Positions 24,470-32,228 of a stretch of 39,005 nt of DNA are shown one piece after another. The position numbers and the translations under genes were made by a program. Every line of letters starts with the position of its first letter. The stretch's first letter is position 1. A model generated the notes under the pieces. That model saw only the letters and a list, made by a program, of their open reading frames with translations. It had not been told where the DNA came from and made no database searches. Origin of the DNA: CALJGI01 sp047618115. GTDB taxonomy: Bacteria; Pseudomonadota; Gammaproteobacteria; Pseudomonadales; Halieaceae. The stretch is from positions 1 to 39,005 of the forward strand of contig JBLHKV010000002.1 in the NCBI GenBank assembly GCA_047618115.1, read 5' to 3'.

Positions 24470-24506
24470 ATGAGAAATGCTGGTGGGGTCACCCACCAGC
24501 ACTCAT
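24470..24506 (+). terminator. Strong hairpin between rpsA and ihfB (terminator or processing site)
   Basis: TGCTGGTGGG (24478-24487) and CCCACCAGCA (24492-24501) form a perfect 10-bp stem with a 4-base loop GTCA. ATGAG (24470-24474) and CTCAT (24502-24506) extend it past a three-A bulge. No U-run follows, so it is not a classical intrinsic terminator. It may stabilise the rpsA 3' end or separate rpsA from ihfB expression. Confidence 0.5.
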
Positions 24507-24523
24507 AGACACTGGAGAGAGTT

Positions 24524-24820
24524 ATGACTAAATCTGAACTGATCGAGGTAATTTCGGCGAAACAGACGCAATTGTCGGCGAAAGACGTCGAATTGGCGAT
24601 AAAAACCATCCTCGAGCAAATGTCTCAAACACTGTCCCTTGGCGATCGAATAGAGATTCGCGGCTTTGGCAGCTTCTCACTCCACTACCGTGAACCCCGC
24701 AAGGGTCGCAACCCCAAAACCGGCGACACTGTAGAGCTTAGCGGCAAGTATGTGCCCCACTTCAAGCCCGGCAAGGATCTGCGTGAAAGGGTCAATTTGG
24801 GTCTGCAGGCCGGATACTAA
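24524..24820 (+). CDS. ihfB: Integration host factor subunit beta
   Basis: This 98-residue HU/IHF-family protein pairs with IhfA to bend DNA at specific sites. The DNA-binding arm shows RIEIRGFGSFSLHYREPRKGRNPKTGDTVEL and ends KYVPHFKPGKDLRERV. The MTKSELIEVI opening and position after rpsA are those of the beta subunit, not HU or IHF-alpha. A good ribosome site, GGAGAGAGTT, precedes the ATG at 24524. lapA follows after 17 bases, so ihfB likely heads an ihfB-lapA-lapB-pyrF transcript. Confidence 0.96.
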   Translation: MTKSELIEVISAKQTQLSAKDVELAIKTILEQMSQTLSLGDRIEIRGFGSFSLHYREPRKGRNPKTGDTVELSGKYVPHFKPGKDLRERVNLGLQAGY

Positions 24821-24837
24821 CTACCTATAAGAGTTCG

Positions 24838-25143
24838 ATGGAACTGCTCAGAAAACTGTTAGCGCTATTGGTAATCCTGACAATGCTCGTGTTGGGAGTG
24901 CTGTTTGCTGTTCAAAATACCCACACCGTACCTCTGGATCTACTGGTCATTACCCTCCCGGAACGCAGTGTCGCGCTCTGGGTATTGTTGGCGTTTGCGG
25001 CGGGTTCGGTGATTGGCATGCTGGCCAGTGCAGGTATTGTACTCAGGCTCCGCAAAAACCTGTACACAACGCGTGGTCAGCTAAAGCGTAAGAACAGCGA
25101 GTTAGACAAGCTCCGGAGCAGCGATCTGAAGGCCGGTGGATGA
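24838..25143 (+). CDS. lapA: LapA (YciS) lipopolysaccharide assembly membrane protein
   Basis: The 101-residue protein has two transmembrane helices (about residues 6-25 and 43-68) separated by the short FAVQNTHTVPLDLLVITLP segment, a hallmark of LapA/YciS. A basic, helical C-terminal tail follows. LapA acts with LapB at the inner membrane in lipopolysaccharide assembly; its own activity is not well defined. It overlaps lapB by 4 bases as ATGA, so the two are translationally coupled. Confidence 0.92.
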   Translation: MELLRKLLALLVILTMLVLGVLFAVQNTHTVPLDLLVITLPERSVALWVLLAFAAGSVIGMLASAGIVLRLRKNLYTTRGQLKRKNSELDKLRSSDLKAGG

Positions 25144-26342
25144 GCGACCTAGCGCTCTTCCTGCTGATTTTTTCCGCCGTTGGCACAGGCTGGTGGTTAG
25201 GGCGACGCACTACTGCCCAAACCGCAGGGGTTGGAGATTCAATAGACCTACCCTCCAAGTATTACAAAGGACTCAACTATCTTCTCGACGACCAGCCCGA
25301 TGGTGCTATAGATGCATTCATCGAAGCGTTGGAGGTTAATAGCGACACTTTTGAAACCCACATAGCGCTGGGAAATTTGCTCCGTCGTAAGGGTGAGGTG
25401 GATCGCGCGATCCGCATTCACCAGAATCTTCTGGCTCGGCCTGGCGTGCCTGCAAGACAGCTTCACCAGGCTCATCTGGAGTTGGCCCGCGATTACATTA
25501 GCGCAGGTTTGCTGGATCGAGCCGAGCAGTTGCTCCAGGACCTGGTTCGCGAATCCAGTGAGCAGCGCGCCGCCAGCCTCAAATATCTGCTGGAGATATA
25601 CCAACACCAGCGTGACTGGGAGCAGGCGATTGAGGTGGCCAAGGAGTTGGTGCCGCGCAAGACCCTGCTTGCCAAAGAGCAGCCCGAAAAGTGTTCGGTA
25701 CTGGTGCCACTGTCTCACTTTTGCTGTGAGCTCGCAGAGCTCAACGTACAGACAAATGATATGCCGGGGGCGCGCTCGCAGCTTAAGCGGGCATTGACCT
25801 ACGACAAAAACTGCGTGCGAGCATCTTTGTTATTAGGTCAGCTGGAATTACAGACTGGCCACCCTGAATTGGCAGTCAAGGCTTTAAAGCGGGTGCGCTT
25901 TCAGGATGCTGAGTTCATTCCCGAAACTGTCGAGCCGATACACAGCTGTTATTCCCAATTGGACGACCAGACTGGCCTCTATCAATATCTACGTGACTGT
26001 ATGGATATTTATCCCTCCGCAACACTGATGCTGCGTATAGCGGAGGACCTGCGCTCCCATCAGGGCGATGAGGCAGCGGGCAGCTTTATATCCCAAGAGC
26101 TCAAGTCGCATCCATCTCTGAGTGGCTTGGCGGCATTGATCCAATTACACGTGGCCAATGCCAGCGGTGCGGCTCGCGATAATCTGACGTTATTACAACA
26201 ACTGGTGGATAAACTTATCGCCAATCGTCCAACTTACCGCTGTAATCATTGTGGATTCGCGGGTAAAAAACTGCATTGGTTTTGCCCCGGTTGCAAGGAG
26301 TGGGGTAGCATTAAGGCTATCCGTGGCACCGAAGGAGACTGA
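25140..26342 (+). CDS. lapB: LapB (YciM) lipopolysaccharide assembly protein, TPR and rubredoxin-like metal domain
   Basis: LapB (400 residues) has an N-terminal membrane anchor at about residues 3-22. A run of TPR repeats fills most of the protein (for example YYKGLNYLLDDQPDGAIDAFIEAL). The C-terminal metal-binding motif YRCNHCGFAGKKLHWFCPGC has two CxxC pairs. In E. coli LapB recruits LpxC to the FtsH protease and so limits lipopolysaccharide synthesis, and YejM (LapC) counters it. A YejM-like gene lies at the end of this window. The gene begins inside the lapA stop and is followed by pyrF after 8 bases, as in E. coli. Confidence 0.95.
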   Translation: MSDLALFLLIFSAVGTGWWLGRRTTAQTAGVGDSIDLPSKYYKGLNYLLDDQPDGAIDAFIEALEVNSDTFETHIALGNLLRRKGEVDRAIRIHQNLLARPGVPARQLHQAHLELARDYISAGLLDRAEQLLQDLVRESSEQRAASLKYLLEIYQHQRDWEQAIEVAKELVPRKTLLAKEQPEKCSVLVPLSHFCCELAELNVQTNDMPGARSQLKRALTYDKNCVRASLLLGQLELQTGHPELAVKALKRVRFQDAEFIPETVEPIHSCYSQLDDQTGLYQYLRDCMDIYPSATLMLRIAEDLRSHQGDEAAGSFISQELKSHPSLSGLAALIQLHVANASGAARDNLTLLQQLVDKLIANRPTYRCNHCGFAGKKLHWFCPGCKEWGSIKAIRGTEGD

Positions 26343-26350
26343 AAGCTAGA

Positions 26351-27046
26351 ATGATATCCCCTGTTATTGTCGCCCTGGATTTCCCGGATCCCAATTCCGC
26401 ATTAGACCTGGCAAAACAACTCGATCCCCGTAACTGCCGTTTGAAAGTCGGCAAAGAACTGTTCACTCGCGGCGGACCGCAAGTTGTGGAGCATCTCCAG
26501 TCACTGGGATTCGAGATTTTTCTCGATCTTAAGTTTCACGATATTCCCAATACGGTCGCTGGGGCGGTGCGGGCGGCAGCCGAACTTGGCGTGTGGATGG
26601 TCAATGTTCACGCAAGCGGCGGCAGTCGTATGATGACGGCCGCGGTGGCTGCTCTTAGCGAATTCAAGCAGCCACCTATTCTGATTGGCGTGACGGTCCT
26701 GACCAGCATGGACCAAGCCGACCTTATTGAATTAGGTATACAGCACTCTCCGGCAGAGCAGGTGTCTCGACTTGCGGAGCTCGCTGCCGTTTGCGGATTG
26801 GGTGGTGTGGTCTGCTCTGCCCAAGAGGCCAGCGCGCTGCGTGAAGAACATGGGCCAGAGTTTTGTCTGGTAACCCCCGGCATTAGACTAGCTGGCGACG
26901 CATTGGGCGACCAGAGACGCGTTGTCACGCCGGTGGATGCCATTGCAGTTGGGAGTAGTTATCTAGTGATAGGTCGCTCGATCACCGCAAGCGGCAACCC
27001 TGGGGCCACCCTGGATGGCATTGTTGAGAGTATCGCGGCCTCCTGA
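26351..27046 (+). CDS. pyrF: Orotidine 5'-phosphate decarboxylase
   Basis: PyrF (231 residues) makes UMP from OMP, the last step of pyrimidine synthesis. The catalytic charged network is present: Asp10 in VALDF, Lys32, and DLKFHDIPNT at residues 59-68 holding the Asp-Lys-Asp set. TPGIR near residue 178 and the ending VIGRSITASGNP bind the phosphate. It follows lapB closely as in E. coli. A run of seven T bases follows the stop, but no hairpin precedes it, so it is not an evident terminator. Confidence 0.96.
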   Translation: MISPVIVALDFPDPNSALDLAKQLDPRNCRLKVGKELFTRGGPQVVEHLQSLGFEIFLDLKFHDIPNTVAGAVRAAAELGVWMVNVHASGGSRMMTAAVAALSEFKQPPILIGVTVLTSMDQADLIELGIQHSPAEQVSRLAELAAVCGLGGVVCSAQEASALREEHGPEFCLVTPGIRLAGDALGDQRRVVTPVDAIAVGSSYLVIGRSITASGNPGATLDGIVESIAAS

Positions 27047-27067
27047 GAAAGTTTTTTTGCGAATTTC

Positions 27068-27116
27068 TTGATCTTCTGAGAATTGGTCTATACTGACTGT
27101 GTGACACGGATGTCAC
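27068..27116 (+). promoter_or_regulatory. Predicted comEA promoter with dyad at the start site
   Basis: TTGATC (27068-27073) and TATACT (27089-27094) are separated by 15 bases, a little short. Directly after, a perfect inverted repeat GTGACA (27101-27106) and TGTCAC (27111-27116) with a 4-base centre sits over the expected start point near 27101. It could be an operator or a 5' hairpin. It resembles a CRP site only loosely, because the half-sites are 8 rather than 6 bases apart. Confidence 0.4.
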
Positions 27117-27143
27117 GGGAACTGTCAGATCAAGGAGATCACT

Positions 27144-27461
27144 ATGACAATACTCACATGGATTAAGTGGATTTTTCTTTCAACCCTCATCGCCAGCGCT
27201 ACACCATCGTTGGCACAAAACCCCGCTGTACAAATTGCCGATGCTACTTCTGTAATCAATGTGCAGGCGGTTAATATTAACGTTGCCGATGCAAAAACAC
27301 TGTCCAAGGCCCTGCTGGGTGTTGGTGTTGTCCGAGCGAACGCGATTGTGAACCACCGCGAAACTTATGGGCCCTTCAGCTCCGTGGAAGATCTACGGAA
27401 AGTGAAGGGCATTGGAAAATCGGTCGTCGATAAGAATCGCGATCGGATCATATTGGATTAA
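27144..27461 (+). CDS. ComEA-like exported helix-hairpin-helix protein
   Basis: The 105-residue protein has a signal peptide (hydrophobic to about residue 20, probable cut after SLA at 24). A short linker and a ComEA-type helix-hairpin-helix domain follow, with the usual VNINVADAKTL, LLGVGVVRANAIVNHRETYGPFSSVEDLRKVKGIGKSVV pattern. Such proteins bind DNA in the periplasm, and in competent bacteria ComEA pulls DNA through the outer membrane. Here a single short gene lies beside envelope polysaccharide genes. A ComEA-like gene also borders wbpM in Pseudomonas, so the neighbourhood is conserved. It has its own promoter and a strong terminator, and a ribosome site AAGGAG precedes the ATG. Confidence 0.9.
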   Translation: MTILTWIKWIFLSTLIASATPSLAQNPAVQIADATSVINVQAVNINVADAKTLSKALLGVGVVRANAIVNHRETYGPFSSVEDLRKVKGIGKSVVDKNRDRIILD

Positions 27462-27511
27462 AGCCCCTCGCATCCGTATCATGAGGGGGCTTTAGCCCCC
27501 TGTTTTATTTT
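27462..27511 (+). terminator. Intrinsic terminator after comEA with a competing upstream arm
   Basis: GGGGGC (27485-27490), loop TTTA, and GCCCCC (27495-27500) are followed by TGTTTTATTTT, a classical intrinsic terminator. The arm AGCCCCTC (27462-27469), directly after the comEA stop, can instead pair with GAGGGGGCT (27483-27491). That would break the terminator stem. The two folds are mutually exclusive, the geometry of an attenuator upstream of the wbpV-like gene. Confidence 0.85.
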
Positions 27512-27574
27512 CGTCAGAGAATATTTAATGTATCGGAAGACGAACCATGGTTGATGAACCGAAGGCACCCCTGC

Positions 27575-28540
27575 ATGGGAGATAGTTACCTCATCACCGG
27601 TGCCACTGGATTTGTGGGTCGCGAGTTGTGTCGCAGCTTCAGTGCCGACAGTAAATCCTTCGTAACTTTACAGCGTAAATCGGTGCCCGGCCTGGGCTCC
27701 ACTTCCGACTTTTCCGCAGACCTTGCCCTTGCGCAAATACCGGGCGCCTGCCTGGACGGAGTGAGTACGGTAATCCATTTGGCAGGCATGGCGCATGTCG
27801 ACGCGCCAGCCGAACAACACGAACAACTCAATCAAGAGGCGACGCTGCGATTGGCGGAATCTGCAGCGGCGGCTGGGGTGGGTCATTTTATCTTTTTGAG
27901 CAGCGTTAAGGCGATGGGTCCCTCGCGTGAAGGGTTGCGTCGGGAGGAGGGCGATCTTGGGCCGGTCGACAGCGACTATTCCCGCTCAAAACGCGCCGCC
28001 GAAATTGGCCTTGAGATCATATCCCGCGAATCGGGCATGCGCACAACAGCGCTGCGTTCGGCGCTTGTTTATGGTGCAGATGCCCGGGCGAATATCCGAT
28101 CACTGATCGGTAGTATTGCGCGTGGCTTGCCGGGTTTGCCAGAGCGAGGCGGGCGATCAATGGTGGCCATCGATGATCTTGTCGCAGCAATTAATGCGGT
28201 TGTGTCACAAGGAGGAAACGGTTATTCGTGTTATATCGTTTGTGGTGATTGCGACTATAGCGCCAGACATATTCAGGATGCCACCAGAGATGCTTTGAAA
28301 GTTGGGTCGGTGCGCTGGACGCCACCGCTATTTTTGTGGAGGCTTGCAGCTGGCTGTCGTGATCTGATGTCCCCCGGATTACTGCCGGGAGACAGTACTT
28401 TTGCTAAATTGTTTGATAGCGAATTGTATAGCAGTCGGGCATTACAGCAGGCGACCGGCTGGAAACCACAGTCAACCTTCGAGCTGCACCTGCCAGCCAT
28501 ACTCAAGGCCATGAGCCTGGCGGATGGGGCGGATGGCTGA
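27575..28540 (+). CDS. WbpV-like NAD-dependent nucleotide-sugar 4-reductase/epimerase
   Basis: This 321-residue extended short-chain dehydrogenase has the NAD(P) motif GATGFVG at residues 9-15, catalytic Ser109/110 in FLSSVK and the Tyr135-Lys139 pair in YSRSK. By order (wbpV, wbpL, wbpM) it corresponds to Pseudomonas WbpV, which reduces the 4-keto sugar made by WbpM to UDP-N-acetyl-D-quinovosamine. The exact sugar cannot be fixed from sequence. The ATG at 27575 is preferred as it puts the Rossmann motif at the usual distance; TTG 27551 and ATG 27554 are in frame upstream. A 12-codon frame (27547-27585, preceded by GGAAGA) overlaps the start and might couple translation. The end overlaps the next gene. 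Confidence 0.85.
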   Translation: MGDSYLITGATGFVGRELCRSFSADSKSFVTLQRKSVPGLGSTSDFSADLALAQIPGACLDGVSTVIHLAGMAHVDAPAEQHEQLNQEATLRLAESAAAAGVGHFIFLSSVKAMGPSREGLRREEGDLGPVDSDYSRSKRAAEIGLEIISRESGMRTTALRSALVYGADARANIRSLIGSIARGLPGLPERGGRSMVAIDDLVAAINAVVSQGGNGYSCYIVCGDCDYSARHIQDATRDALKVGSVRWTPPLFLWRLAAGCRDLMSPGLLPGDSTFAKLFDSELYSSRALQQATGWKPQSTFELHLPAILKAMSLADGADG

Positions 28541-29531
28541 GTCATTGCTGCTTTCCTTGCTGGTGGTTGCTGCAGTCAGTTTCGCCGCGTCTGGATTATT
28601 CGTTTTCGTTGCGCATCGGCTTGCTCTATTCGATCTTCCCAACCAGAGAAGCTCTCACCAACTTCCGGTGCCACGCGGTGGCGGCGTGGCGATTGTATTG
28701 GTGACTTCAACTGCCTACCTGTGGCTTCGACCCATTGGTCTTTCGGCTTTGGATACACTGTTTCTATGTGGAGGTATCATCGCCGTGGTGGCTTTTCTGG
28801 ACGATCTTCGCAGTTTGCCGGCCTGGGTGCGATTTGCCGGCTATTCCGGGTGTGCTGTCCTGTTTCTTTGGCTGGCGGTGACGCCCTCTCAGGTCGCTGA
28901 GCTGGCGCCCTTTGCGGTCGTGATCAATTATGTAATGTTGTTTATAGCCATTATGTGGAGCAGTAATCTTTACAATTTTATGGATGGCATTGATGGTCTG
29001 GCTGCCGGTCAGGCGATTGTCGTATTACTTGGCGCCGCTTCCTTGTTGATCTGGGGGCAGGGGCAGTTGGTTTACACGCTACCGATGCTGGTGCTCGCGT
29101 CGGCCGTATTGGGTTTTTTGCCGGTAAATTGGGCTCCGGCCCGTTTATTTATGGGTGACGCAGGAAGCGTTTATCTGGGGTTCATGCTCGCGGGGTTTGC
29201 CCTGCTAACCGTTACAGCAGAATTGCTGGGTCTTGTTACTTGGTTGATTCTGTTGGGATTGTTCATCAGCGATGCGAGTTATACGCTGATCTGGAGAATT
29301 GCGAGTGGACAGCGCTTTCTCGAGGCCCATAGGCTACATTTGTACCAACGTCTGACCGATCGGTGGAACAGCCACACCCGTGTGGTTTTGATTTTTATGG
29401 CAGTGAATATTCTGTGGCTACTGCCCTTGGCCTGGGCGGCGGAAGTTTGGCCAGAGGCAGCCGTTTGGCTATTTATATTGGCGTATTCTTCCTTGTTGCT
29501 GGCGATGGTTAAATTTCGCCATCTGAAGTAG
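28533..29531 (+). CDS. WecA/WbpL-family undecaprenyl-phosphate sugar-1-phosphate transferase
   Basis: The protein (about 332 residues) is a polytopic glycosyltransferase-4 family enzyme with around ten hydrophobic helices. The motifs are LDDLRSLP for Mg-UDP binding, NLYNFMDGIDGLA, NWAPARLFMGDAGSVYLGF and the histidine-rich EAHRLHLYQRL loop. It transfers a sugar-1-phosphate from a UDP-sugar to undecaprenyl phosphate, starting an O-antigen or related chain. Placed between WbpV- and WbpM-like genes it is best read as WbpL, which uses UDP-QuiNAc or UDP-FucNAc; WecA (GlcNAc) is the alternative. Start at ATG 28533 or 28524; both overlap the previous gene. Confidence 0.9.
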   Translation: MAESLLLSLLVVAAVSFAASGLFVFVAHRLALFDLPNQRSSHQLPVPRGGGVAIVLVTSTAYLWLRPIGLSALDTLFLCGGIIAVVAFLDDLRSLPAWVRFAGYSGCAVLFLWLAVTPSQVAELAPFAVVINYVMLFIAIMWSSNLYNFMDGIDGLAAGQAIVVLLGAASLLIWGQGQLVYTLPMLVLASAVLGFLPVNWAPARLFMGDAGSVYLGFMLAGFALLTVTAELLGLVTWLILLGLFISDASYTLIWRIASGQRFLEAHRLHLYQRLTDRWNSHTRVVLIFMAVNILWLLPLAWAAEVWPEAAVWLFILAYSSLLLAMVKFRHLK

Positions 29532-29565
29532 AATACATCGCTAACTTGCTGATTCAGAGAGAATT

Positions 29566-31578
29566 TTGCTTACAACCACAAAGCTGATAAAGCGTAGCTA
29601 CCGCTCTTTGAGACGGGCTTTAGTAGAGTCTGTAGAGAAGGGCTTCGAGCTGCCGAGAAATATCAAGCAAGCTTTTCTCTTGAGCCTTGATATGGTTTTT
29701 GTGGTGGTGGCGATGTGGTCTGCTATAGCCCTGCGGCTGGGTGATCCAAACATACAGTTGGCGGCTGCGGAAATAATCGTCAGCGTTGGCACTATTCTGA
29801 TAAGCGCTATAGTTTTTCTGCGCTTGGGCTTATATCGCGCTGTTATTCGTTTCATGGGACAGCAGGCCATCTGGGCTGTCATTCGAGGTGTCAGCTATTC
29901 GGCTCTTGGCCTCGCCGCGCTTATCTTTTTTACTCAGGCACATGTGCCTCGATCACTGCCTTTTATCTATTGGGGTTTGGCCCTGTTTGCCGTTGGTGGT
30001 TCGAGGTTGAGTTTGCGTGCGTGGTATCTGTATAAGCTACGTTCCAGCTGTGAGAAGGTTGTGATATATGGGGCCGGAGAGTCTGGAAGGCAATTATTGA
30101 CAGCGTTACTACACGGCGAGGATTTTCACCCCGTGTTTTTCGTCGATGACGATCCAAAGGCTCAACACAGGGTTATCAATGGTGTCACCGTACATAGCCC
30201 AACGGAGCTCCCTCAGCTTATCGATAGCCACGATATCACCCAAATACTTCTGGCTATTCCTTCTGTGACTGGTGAGCGGCGCAAAGCGATCATCAACTCG
30301 CTGGTTAATCTTCCGGTATACGTGCGCACCGTTCCTTACTTCAACGACTTGCTGCAGGGCACGGCCAGCGTCGCTGAAATCAAAGACATAGCACTGGAAG
30401 ACTTGCTGGGCAGGGATCCGGTGCCTCCTCATCCCGAGTTGATGGAGCGCTGTATCACCGGCAAGGTAGTCATGGTTACCGGAGCCGGAGGCTCGATCGG
30501 CGCAGAGTTGTGTCGTCAGATCATGGTCTCTGGCGTACGTGAGCTCATTCTGTTCGATAACTCTGAGTACGCTTTGTACCGTGTAGAGGAAGAATTACGC
30601 TCGCTAATGAATGTTCTTTCCGCGGAGATCGTATTGATACCTCTACTGGGGTCGGTGCAGGACCCTCGCCGCCTGCGACATATTTTTTCGACGTTCGAGA
30701 TTGATACCGTATATCACGCGGCGGCGTACAAACACGTTCCCATGGTGGAGTACAACGTCGCCGAAGGTGTTCGTAACAATGTATTGGGCACCTGGTACGC
30801 GGCAGAGGCTGCCATCGAAGCAGGGGTGGAAAACTTCGTATTGATTTCAACCGATAAGGCGGTTCGACCAACCAACGTGATGGGCGCTTCCAAGCGATTT
30901 GCCGAGATGTTACTGCAGGCTCTGGCCCGGGAGACCGACGCCACCCGTTTTTGCATGGTTCGCTTCGGCAATGTACTGGGCTCATCCGGTTCGGTGGTGC
31001 CCTTGTTCCGCGAACAAATTGAGCGCGGCAAAGATCTCACAGTGACCCACCCGGATGTTTCGCGGTACTTTATGACCATTCCGGAAGCGGCGCAGCTTGT
31101 ACTTCAGGCTAGTGCAATGGGTCTCGGAGGGGATGTCTTCGTACTGGATATGGGCGAGCCGGTGCGCATTCAGGACCTCGCTCGACGGATGATCCAGCTG
31201 ACCGGACATGAGGTCAAGGACGAGAACAACCCCGATGGCGATATTGGCATTGTCTTTACTGGTCTGCGTCCCGGAGAGAAGCTCTTTGAGGAGTTACTCC
31301 TCGGTCACGGGGTGTCGGGTACGGGTCATCCTATGATTATGCGTGCCGATGAAGAATATCTGGAGATGGCGATTATCAAAGTTCATCTCGCCGCTCTGGA
31401 GCAGTACTGTGAGGATATGGAGTGCAATGGAATTCGCGCTGTACTGCTCGAAGCAGTTAGTGGCTTTGATGAGCACCAAGGCCTGCACGATCATGTCTGG
31501 CAGCGGCAACGCCAACTGGCTCGAAACGCAGACTCCAACGTAAAACCTCTTTTTCCTGCAGTCAGTAGCGAACAATAG
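29566..31578 (+). CDS. wbpM: WbpM/PglF-type UDP-GlcNAc 4,6-dehydratase, membrane protein
   Basis: This 670-residue protein has four N-terminal transmembrane helices (within about residues 36-160). A first Rossmann-like CoA-binding-type domain follows (VVIYGAGESGRQLL near 165-178). The C-terminal dehydratase domain has VTGAGGSIGAEL at residues 305-315 and the catalytic set Thr429, Met439, Lys443 (TDKAVRPTNVMGASK). The methionine in place of the usual tyrosine is normal for the WbpM/FlaA1 group. It converts UDP-GlcNAc to the 4-keto-6-deoxy sugar, the substrate for the WbpV-like reductase. The start is TTG at 29566 after CAGAGAGA; no ATG lies before the first helix. It is the last gene of the module, converging on the Lrp gene. 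Confidence 0.94.
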   Translation: MLTTTKLIKRSYRSLRRALVESVEKGFELPRNIKQAFLLSLDMVFVVVAMWSAIALRLGDPNIQLAAAEIIVSVGTILISAIVFLRLGLYRAVIRFMGQQAIWAVIRGVSYSALGLAALIFFTQAHVPRSLPFIYWGLALFAVGGSRLSLRAWYLYKLRSSCEKVVIYGAGESGRQLLTALLHGEDFHPVFFVDDDPKAQHRVINGVTVHSPTELPQLIDSHDITQILLAIPSVTGERRKAIINSLVNLPVYVRTVPYFNDLLQGTASVAEIKDIALEDLLGRDPVPPHPELMERCITGKVVMVTGAGGSIGAELCRQIMVSGVRELILFDNSEYALYRVEEELRSLMNVLSAEIVLIPLLGSVQDPRRLRHIFSTFEIDTVYHAAAYKHVPMVEYNVAEGVRNNVLGTWYAAEAAIEAGVENFVLISTDKAVRPTNVMGASKRFAEMLLQALARETDATRFCMVRFGNVLGSSGSVVPLFREQIERGKDLTVTHPDVSRYFMTIPEAAQLVLQASAMGLGGDVFVLDMGEPVRIQDLARRMIQLTGHEVKDENNPDGDIGIVFTGLRPGEKLFEELLLGHGVSGTGHPMIMRADEEYLEMAIIKVHLAALEQYCEDMECNGIRAVLLEAVSGFDEHQGLHDHVWQRQRQLARNADSNVKPLFPAVSSEQ

Positions 31579-31602
31579 CCCTGAGTTTGATTATTGCCTG
31601 GC

Positions 31603-32067
31603 TCAGTTCAGAGCCAGTTGATCCAGCGGTAGTTCAGTAGTCTGTTTTATGGTCTCCATAACAAAGCTGGAGCTGACATCTGAAAGGTCGGCCCTAATCA
31701 GTTTTTTGTAGAGTCGGTCGTAACCCGGCATATCGGCTACCACCGCTTTTATTAAATAATCGAGTTCGCCACTCATTCTGTATACCTCCAATACTCCCGA
31801 AATATTGCGGGTAACTTGCTGAAACTTGGTTGCCCACTTGTCGTTGTGTTGATTGGTGCGCACCGAGATGTATACCGTAAGTGGCAAGTTCAGCTTGTTT
31901 GGATTGAGCAATGCAACGCGTTCGCGTATCACATTCTCCGCCTCGAATTTTTGTAAGCGGCGCCAGCAGGCAGACTTTGAGATGGCGACGGCATCTGCGA
32001 GTTCCGCCACAGAGAGGCTCGCATCTTTTTGTATCAAAGCCAGTATTGAGCTATCAGTTTTATCCAA
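31603..32067 (-). CDS. Lrp/AsnC-family transcriptional regulator
   Basis: The 154-residue protein starts with an Lrp-type winged helix-turn-helix (DSSILALIQKDASLSVAELADAVAISKSACWRRLQKFEAENVI, about residues 5-50). The ligand-binding RAM domain follows (VLEVYRMSGELDYLIKAVVADMPGYDRLYKKLI). Members sense amino acids or related metabolites and bind as octamers to A/T-rich sites. The gene is divergent from a class V PLP enzyme across 161 very A/T-rich bases with palindromes, so it probably controls itself and that enzyme. The substrate of the enzyme, or an amino acid close to it, is a candidate effector. It is not the global Lrp by context. Confidence 0.93.
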   Translation of the reverse strand: MDKTDSSILALIQKDASLSVAELADAVAISKSACWRRLQKFEAENVIRERVALLNPNKLNLPLTVYISVRTNQHNDKWATKFQQVTRNISGVLEVYRMSGELDYLIKAVVADMPGYDRLYKKLIRADLSDVSSSFVMETIKQTTELPLDQLALN

Positions 32068-32078
32068 TTACTTTCGTC

Positions 32079-32160
32079 CCTAATATTAATCTAATATAGA
32101 TATATTATGCCATTTAATTCTATATAAGTGGAATAATAATCCATTATTTACCTAATATTT
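32079..32160. promoter_or_regulatory. A/T-rich divergent control region with palindromes (probable Lrp-type sites)
   Basis: The region contains the perfect palindrome TAATATA-GA-TATATTA (32092-32107) and two copies of CCTAATATT, one near 32079 and one near 32152, in otherwise A/T-dominated sequence that contrasts with the surrounding coding DNA. Spaced A/T-rich dyads are typical of Lrp/AsnC operators. No clear -35/-10 pair could be chosen for either gene. Confidence 0.5.
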
Positions 32161-32228
32161 GATGGTTATGGGAACAATGTGCTGCGCGATATGCCGTAAT
32201 ATGGCCCTACAAATTACCGAGTTGAGAA

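Noticed and set aside
27047..27060. The T-run after pyrF as an intrinsic terminator
   Set aside because: No stem-loop precedes the run of T bases, so it does not meet the usual form.
27100..27118. CRP site at comEA
   Set aside because: The half-sites TGTGA and TCACG are 8 bases apart and not 6, so it does not fit the CRP consensus.
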